Origin: JAFDEI01 sp964196055 | Lineage (GTDB): Bacteria > Myxococcota_A > UBA9160 > SMWR01 | Assembly (NCBI GenBank): GCA_964196055.1 | Contig: CAXMSF010000298.1 | Coordinates: 1-15,763, forward strand | Length of the DNA: 15,763 nucleotides | Direction of reading: 5' to 3' | Shown: positions 14,073-15,763 of the stretch, one piece after another | Layout: each line of letters starts with the position of its first letter | Numbering within the stretch: the stretch's first letter is position 1 | Made by a program: the position numbers and the translations under genes | Notes under the pieces: generated by a model | Seen by the model: only the letters and a program-made list of their open reading frames with translations | What the model was told of the DNA's origin: nothing | The model's database searches: none

Positions 14073-14213
14073 AGCGACTTCTTCGTTCGCGCGGCTCGTT
14101 CTGCACTGCGCCACCAGCCGCCGGTTCTTTCGCGTCGCTGCGAAATTGTGTGACACGTAAGCGGGAAAGACACCACACTCCCTACACAGTTCGAAGAGTC
14201 CCCTTCCCAGGGC

Positions 14214-14243
14214 GGCCCGGAGCCGGAGATCCGGTTCCGGGCC
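14214..14243. terminator. Strong hairpin downstream of the sigma cassette
   Basis: Two 13-nt arms (14214-14226 and 14231-14243) pair fully with one G-T wobble around the tetraloop AGAT. It is the longest stem in the gap, about 140 nt after the last cassette gene. Only a short TTT follows eight nt later, so it could be a terminator, an mRNA stabiliser or part of a small RNA. Confidence 0.4.
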
Positions 14244-14508
14244 CGACTCGTTTCTCTGCGCCCCCTCGGGCGGTCGAGGGATCAGCGCCTTCTCCAGCAA
14301 GTGGATGCCGGTGCGACCCCGGCCGGTCTTGCTTCCAAAATCATGGCCGTGCCCCGAGGAATGTCGGCAACGAAGCCACGCCCGGCCCGGCTTCGAGCCA
14401 ATCCGAAAACCCGCTCGAACGTGTATCGGAGCTGATGCCGCTGCACTGCGGCAACTGCCGCGTCTCGATCCGCCGCTCGTGGAACGCCTGAGACAGTCTT
14501 GGGCCAGG

Positions 14509-14528
14509 CTCCTCTCCTCTCCTCTCCT
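14509..14528. repeat. CTCCT tandem repeat, four copies
   Basis: Four perfect head-to-tail copies of CTCCT; on the minus strand this reads AGGAG four times. It lies 35 nt beyond the terminator of the PEP-CTERM gene and in front of no gene on either strand. Confidence 0.8.
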
Positions 14529-14563
14529 AGCCCGGCCCGGCGAATCGCCGCGTGCAGGAGCAC

Positions 14564-14599
14564 AAAAAAAAGCGGCTGCTCCGTGAGGAGCAGCCGCTT
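14564..14599 (-). terminator. Intrinsic terminator of the PEP-CTERM gene
   Basis: Read on the minus strand, AAGCGGCTGCTC pairs perfectly over 12 bp with GAGCAGCCGCTT around a six-base loop and runs straight into T's (eight A's on the plus strand, 14564-14571). It lies 35 nt after the stop codon. This is the only textbook rho-independent terminator in the window. Confidence 0.93.
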
Positions 14600-14634
14600 G
14601 GTCGGGCCCGTTAAGGGCTCGATCTAGGCGTTAG

Positions 14635-15447
14635 CTACTTCTTCATCCGGCTGCGGCCGAGGAGACCGATGCCCACGATGCCAGAGCCGATCAGCAGAAG
14701 CAGACCCGGCTCGGGAACGAAGTGCAGGGTCAGCGTGCTGAACAGGGTCAGCGCCTCGCTGTTGCTCGAGAGTCCCGCCACGGTGACCTGCTGCGGTGCG
14801 ATCAACTGGATCACGCCCGATCCTTTTGCCGTCGAAGAGTTGTCCGACGCAGCACCGTGCACGAAACCTGTTCGCGTAAAGGTGACGAAGTCACCGTCCT
14901 TCGTCTGGTTGATTCCGCTCGCGGCTCCGAGGGTCCACGGACCGTTGACGATCGAGATCCGGATGTCGCCCTTATTGCCGAGCGTCAGGAGACCGCCGAC
15001 GCCGATACCCGTCGCGCCACTGTTGACCGTGTTCATCATTGGCAGGAACAAGTCACAGTCGGGGACGAATATGCAGACGCGCGTGACGCCGCCGACCGGG
15101 AGGGCCGCGGGCGGGTTCAACGGCGCAGCGCCGGAGATCCCACTGAGGGTACCCGTGCGGAGAGTTGCCGTGATCCGGATCGACTTGATCGTAAAGGTCG
15201 CGTCCGGGTCGGTGACCGGAATCGTGCCGGAACCCGTGATGCCGCCAGCAATGCGCAGCGTGGTCAGGTGAGTGCCGCCGCCCGAGTTGTTGACAGTCGA
15301 AACGCCGCTGCCTCCGAGTCGGAGCGTCTGCAACGCGCCGAGGTCGAGGTCCAACGTACCGTGCCAACCGAGCGTCTTCGCACTTGCCGAGCCGGCAAAT
15401 CCGAGGGCTAACAGAGTAATGAGTAACAGTCCTAGAGGCTTTCGCAT
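14635..15447 (-). CDS. PEP-CTERM sorting domain protein
   Basis: This 270-residue exported protein has no recognised catalytic domain. The N-terminal signal peptide is MRKPLGLLLITLLALGF followed by AGSASA, with cleavage before KTLG. The C-terminus carries the PEP-CTERM signal: VPEP (244-247), a hydrophobic helix LLLLIGSGIVGIGLLG and a basic end GRSRMKK. Such proteins are processed by an exosortase and delivered to the surface or extracellular matrix, usually in organisms that make exopolysaccharide. The mature part is rich in Gly, Ser, Thr and beta-type patterns, with one close cysteine pair (CIFVPDC). The ATG at 15447 has GGGAG about 8 nt upstream. It is a single-gene unit with its own strong terminator. 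The exosortase must be encoded elsewhere. Confidence 0.93.
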   Translation of the reverse strand: MRKPLGLLLITLLALGFAGSASAKTLGWHGTLDLDLGALQTLRLGGSGVSTVNNSGGGTHLTTLRIAGGITGSGTIPVTDPDATFTIKSIRITATLRTGTLSGISGAAPLNPPAALPVGGVTRVCIFVPDCDLFLPMMNTVNSGATGIGVGGLLTLGNKGDIRISIVNGPWTLGAASGINQTKDGDFVTFTRTGFVHGAASDNSSTAKGSGVIQLIAPQQVTVAGLSSNSEALTLFSTLTLHFVPEPGLLLLIGSGIVGIGLLGRSRMKK

Positions 15448-15654
15448 GCTTGTTTCTCCCAGTTGCTTTGTTTGGCTGAGTCTATCGGCCCAGCCGGTTC
15501 ATCGGTCGTGAAACCGAGTGTCTTGACGGGTGGGAGTCTTGGGCTCGGCTCGATTGAGCTAAACGCAGATTTTTACCCGTACTCATCTAGTTTTAACACG
15601 TGAAATGGCCCCGCGGCAATAGCTGAATCCGCAGATTGGAGTATTTCTTCGCAA
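15448..15654. promoter_or_regulatory. Divergent intergenic region with an AT-rich core
   Basis: These 207 nt separate two divergent genes. Positions about 15550-15605 are clearly AT-rich compared with the rest of the window (ATTTTTACCC, TAGTTTTAACACG), as expected of a shared promoter region. On the minus strand TAAAAA could be a -10, but no matching -35 at normal spacing stands out, and no sigma-54 GG-N10-GC element was found. Confidence 0.35.
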
Positions 15655-15763
15655 ATGGACCTGGAACTCGCCGCCGAAGGGCGACTTGCACCGAAACGCC
15701 CCGTTTTGCTGCTGATTTTCTGTTTCGGAGTTGCCGGTTTCAAGCTCTGGCTGGTCGCGTGTG
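15655..15763 (+). CDS. Membrane protein, N-terminal fragment (cut by right edge)
   Basis: The first 36 codons of a gene continue past the window. The sequence begins MDLELAAEGRLAPKRP and enters a hydrophobic segment VLLLIFCFGVAGFKLWLVAC, which looks like a first transmembrane helix preceded by basic residues. TTGGAG lies 13 nt upstream of the ATG, a rather long spacing. Too little is present to name a family; membrane glycosyltransferases and exosortase-related proteins often begin this way, but that is a guess. Confidence 0.6.
   Translation, partial: MDLELAAEGRLAPKRPVLLLIFCFGVAGFKLWLVAC

Larger units (their letters stand above)
14073..14561. other. Long non-coding stretch between the sigma cassette and the PEP-CTERM gene
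   Basis: About 490 nt hold no convincing gene. Open frames exist on both strands (for example 14305-14586 plus and 14282-14563 minus), but they are rich in Arg, Pro and Ala in the way of chance frames in GC-rich DNA and have no recognisable motif or ribosome binding site. What is visible is a strong hairpin at 14214-14243 and a CTCCT tandem repeat at 14509-14528, described separately. A short palindrome GTGTGACAC lies at 14148-14156. Confidence 0.5.

Noticed and set aside
14185..14205. TTCGAA loop resembling a tRNA T-arm
   Set aside because: The flanking bases do not form the required 5-bp stem and no acceptor or anticodon stem can be built around it.
14150..14586. Open frames in the gap before the PEP-CTERM gene
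   Set aside because: They lack ribosome binding sites and recognisable motifs, overlap each other on both strands, and two run into the terminator or the CTCCT repeat.
15448..15654. Sigma-54 promoter, as used by some PEP-CTERM genes
   Set aside because: No GG and GC pair at the required 10-nt spacing with TGGCAC/TTGC context was found on either strand.
1..15763. Mobile elements, CRISPR arrays, prophage or toxin-antitoxin loci
   Set aside because: No transposase, integrase, terminal repeats or regularly spaced repeats were seen; the genes are mostly core functions with even composition.

Overview
The window is GC-rich, densely packed bacterial DNA. LpxD (lipid A synthesis) and a PEP-CTERM surface protein point to a Gram-negative organism with an outer membrane and an exosortase pathway. 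The gene style (tandem Usp, ECF sigma/anti-sigma pair, GTG starts, N-terminally extended RNase HII) suggests a member of the former Deltaproteobacteria, such as Myxococcota or Desulfobacterota. That placement is an inference from protein style. No rRNA, tRNA, CRISPR array, insertion sequence or prophage was recognised.

Left part (1-2706, minus strand): a small uncharacterised protein (2706-2278) is followed 7 nt later by a large multi-pass membrane protein with a soluble tail (2270-978). After a 230 nt gap comes the N-terminal part of an ABC-F ATPase, cut by the left edge. Divergent from this block is a two-CBS-domain protein (2716-3144).

Central part (3220-9209, plus strand): a promoter-like site and a leader with two inverted repeats precede a compact run of tandem UspA, lpxD, rnhB and truD with gaps of 3 nt, a 1 nt overlap and 5 nt. 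The run joins stress response, lipid A acylation, RNA/DNA hybrid repair and tRNA pseudouridylation. cysK follows with its own promoter and a strong ribosome binding site. A TetR regulator and a stand-alone acyl carrier protein come next. Between them lie a TTGACA box, a perfect 15-bp palindrome and three tandem Shine-Dalgarno-like repeats.

Right part (9218-15763): a small two-helix membrane protein (minus) diverges from polA. PolA has intact 5' nuclease and polymerase motifs but has apparently lost the proofreading residues. Then comes a three-gene cassette: ECF sigma factor, membrane anti-sigma without cysteines, and a small exported protein. A largely non-coding stretch of about 490 nt holds a strong hairpin. 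It is followed by a minus-strand PEP-CTERM protein ended by a textbook intrinsic terminator, and by the first 36 codons of a divergent membrane protein at the right edge.

Most of the window is ordinary core-genome content. The best leads are the degenerate PolA exonuclease, the TetR/palindrome/ACP arrangement, the sigma cassette with the sigma stop codon in a hairpin loop, the RNase HII with GMG in place of GRG, and the membrane protein with a pseudopilin-like tail.
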